Source: Bosea sp. AS-1
GTDB taxonomy: Bacteria; Pseudomonadota; Alphaproteobacteria; Rhizobiales; Beijerinckiaceae
Direction: 5' to 3'
DNA: 64,000 nt
Assembly (NCBI RefSeq): GCF_002220095.1
Contig: NZ_CP022372.1
Span: 2,080,501 to 2,144,500 of the forward strand
The notes under the pieces were generated by a model. It saw nothing but the letters and a program-made list of their open reading frames with translations. It did no database searches and had not been told where the DNA came from. Below are positions 63,968 to 64,000 of this stretch, in pieces; position 1 is the first letter of the stretch; each line of letters begins with the position of its first letter. A program made the translations under genes and the position numbers.

Positions 63968-64000
63968 ATGATCACATTGTATTCCGGGCCGCTGAGCCTG
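63968..64000 (+). CDS. Start of a probable glutathione S-transferase-fold gene (cut by the window)
   Basis: Eleven codons only: MITLYSGPLSL, preceded by GGAG at a good distance. The N-terminal pattern fits the thioredoxin-like strand of bacterial GST proteins, which often begin MxxLYxxPxS. Too short to be sure. Confidence 0.4.
   Translation, partial: MITLYSGPLSL

Overview
The window looks like chromosomal DNA of a GC-rich alphaproteobacterium of the order Hyphomicrobiales. A Bosea-like genus is my guess from gene content; I could not run a comparison. Pointers to the class are a GTTC-N7-GTTC LexA box before recA, two perfect TTAA-N7-TTAA CtrA boxes between flagellar genes, a CckA hybrid kinase, MotE and DUF6468 beside fliM, an NDUFS4-like complex I subunit, an ATP12-type F1 chaperone, and a DksA that lacks most zinc-finger cysteines.

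Layout. 1-2.6 kb: the 5' part of alaS, and recA with its SOS promoter. 2.9-4.2 kb: an MHS-type transporter. 4.3-12.8 kb: cckA, then flagellar cluster A (flhB-fliR-fliQ-fliE-flgC-flgB on the minus strand, divergent from fliO-fliP). 12.9-21.9 kb: rnd, aspS, two small lipoproteins, a GT2 glycosyltransferase, a hexapeptide acetyltransferase, a 609-residue secreted protein of unknown function, DUF192, an NDUFS4-like gene between tRNA-Pro and tRNA-Arg, and a GDCCVxC protein. 22.5-25.5 kb: an envelope glycosylation module (GT39, GT2, LpxB-N-domain protein). 25.5-36.4 kb: a large TPR protein, a PsiF-like protein, and flagellar cluster B (motE-DUF6468-fliM-fliL divergent from flgF-flgG-flgA-flgH). 36.4-44.4 kb: HxlR regulator/MFS pair, dksA, an MBOAT acyltransferase, and a TetR-HlyD-ABC-permease exporter operon behind a perfect palindrome. 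44.4-52.5 kb: pccB, the ATP12 chaperone, a chemoreceptor coupled to a small protein, a P1 peptidase, small secreted proteins and rpsD. 53-64 kb: murI, a MarR-GNAT fusion, a Tat-exported flavin amine oxidase, a heme-type TonB receptor behind an AT-rich promoter island, an RNA methyltransferase, an M19 dipeptidase, a DadA-like oxidase, a BASS transporter, and the first codons of a probable GST-fold protein.

How it fits together. The best-supported logic is CckA acting through CtrA on both flagellar divergons; both CtrA boxes sit 66-68 bp upstream of the minus-strand operon's first codon. No phage, IS element, integrase or CRISPR array was seen. Several intergenic regions carry short palindromic elements: three copies of one hairpin family, a second imperfect repeat pair, and one REP-like palindrome. 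The least explained items are the 609-residue secreted protein, the TPR protein with three N-terminal beta-type modules, the very long FliO tail, the GT2/LpxB-N pair, and the start-codon hairpin of dksA.
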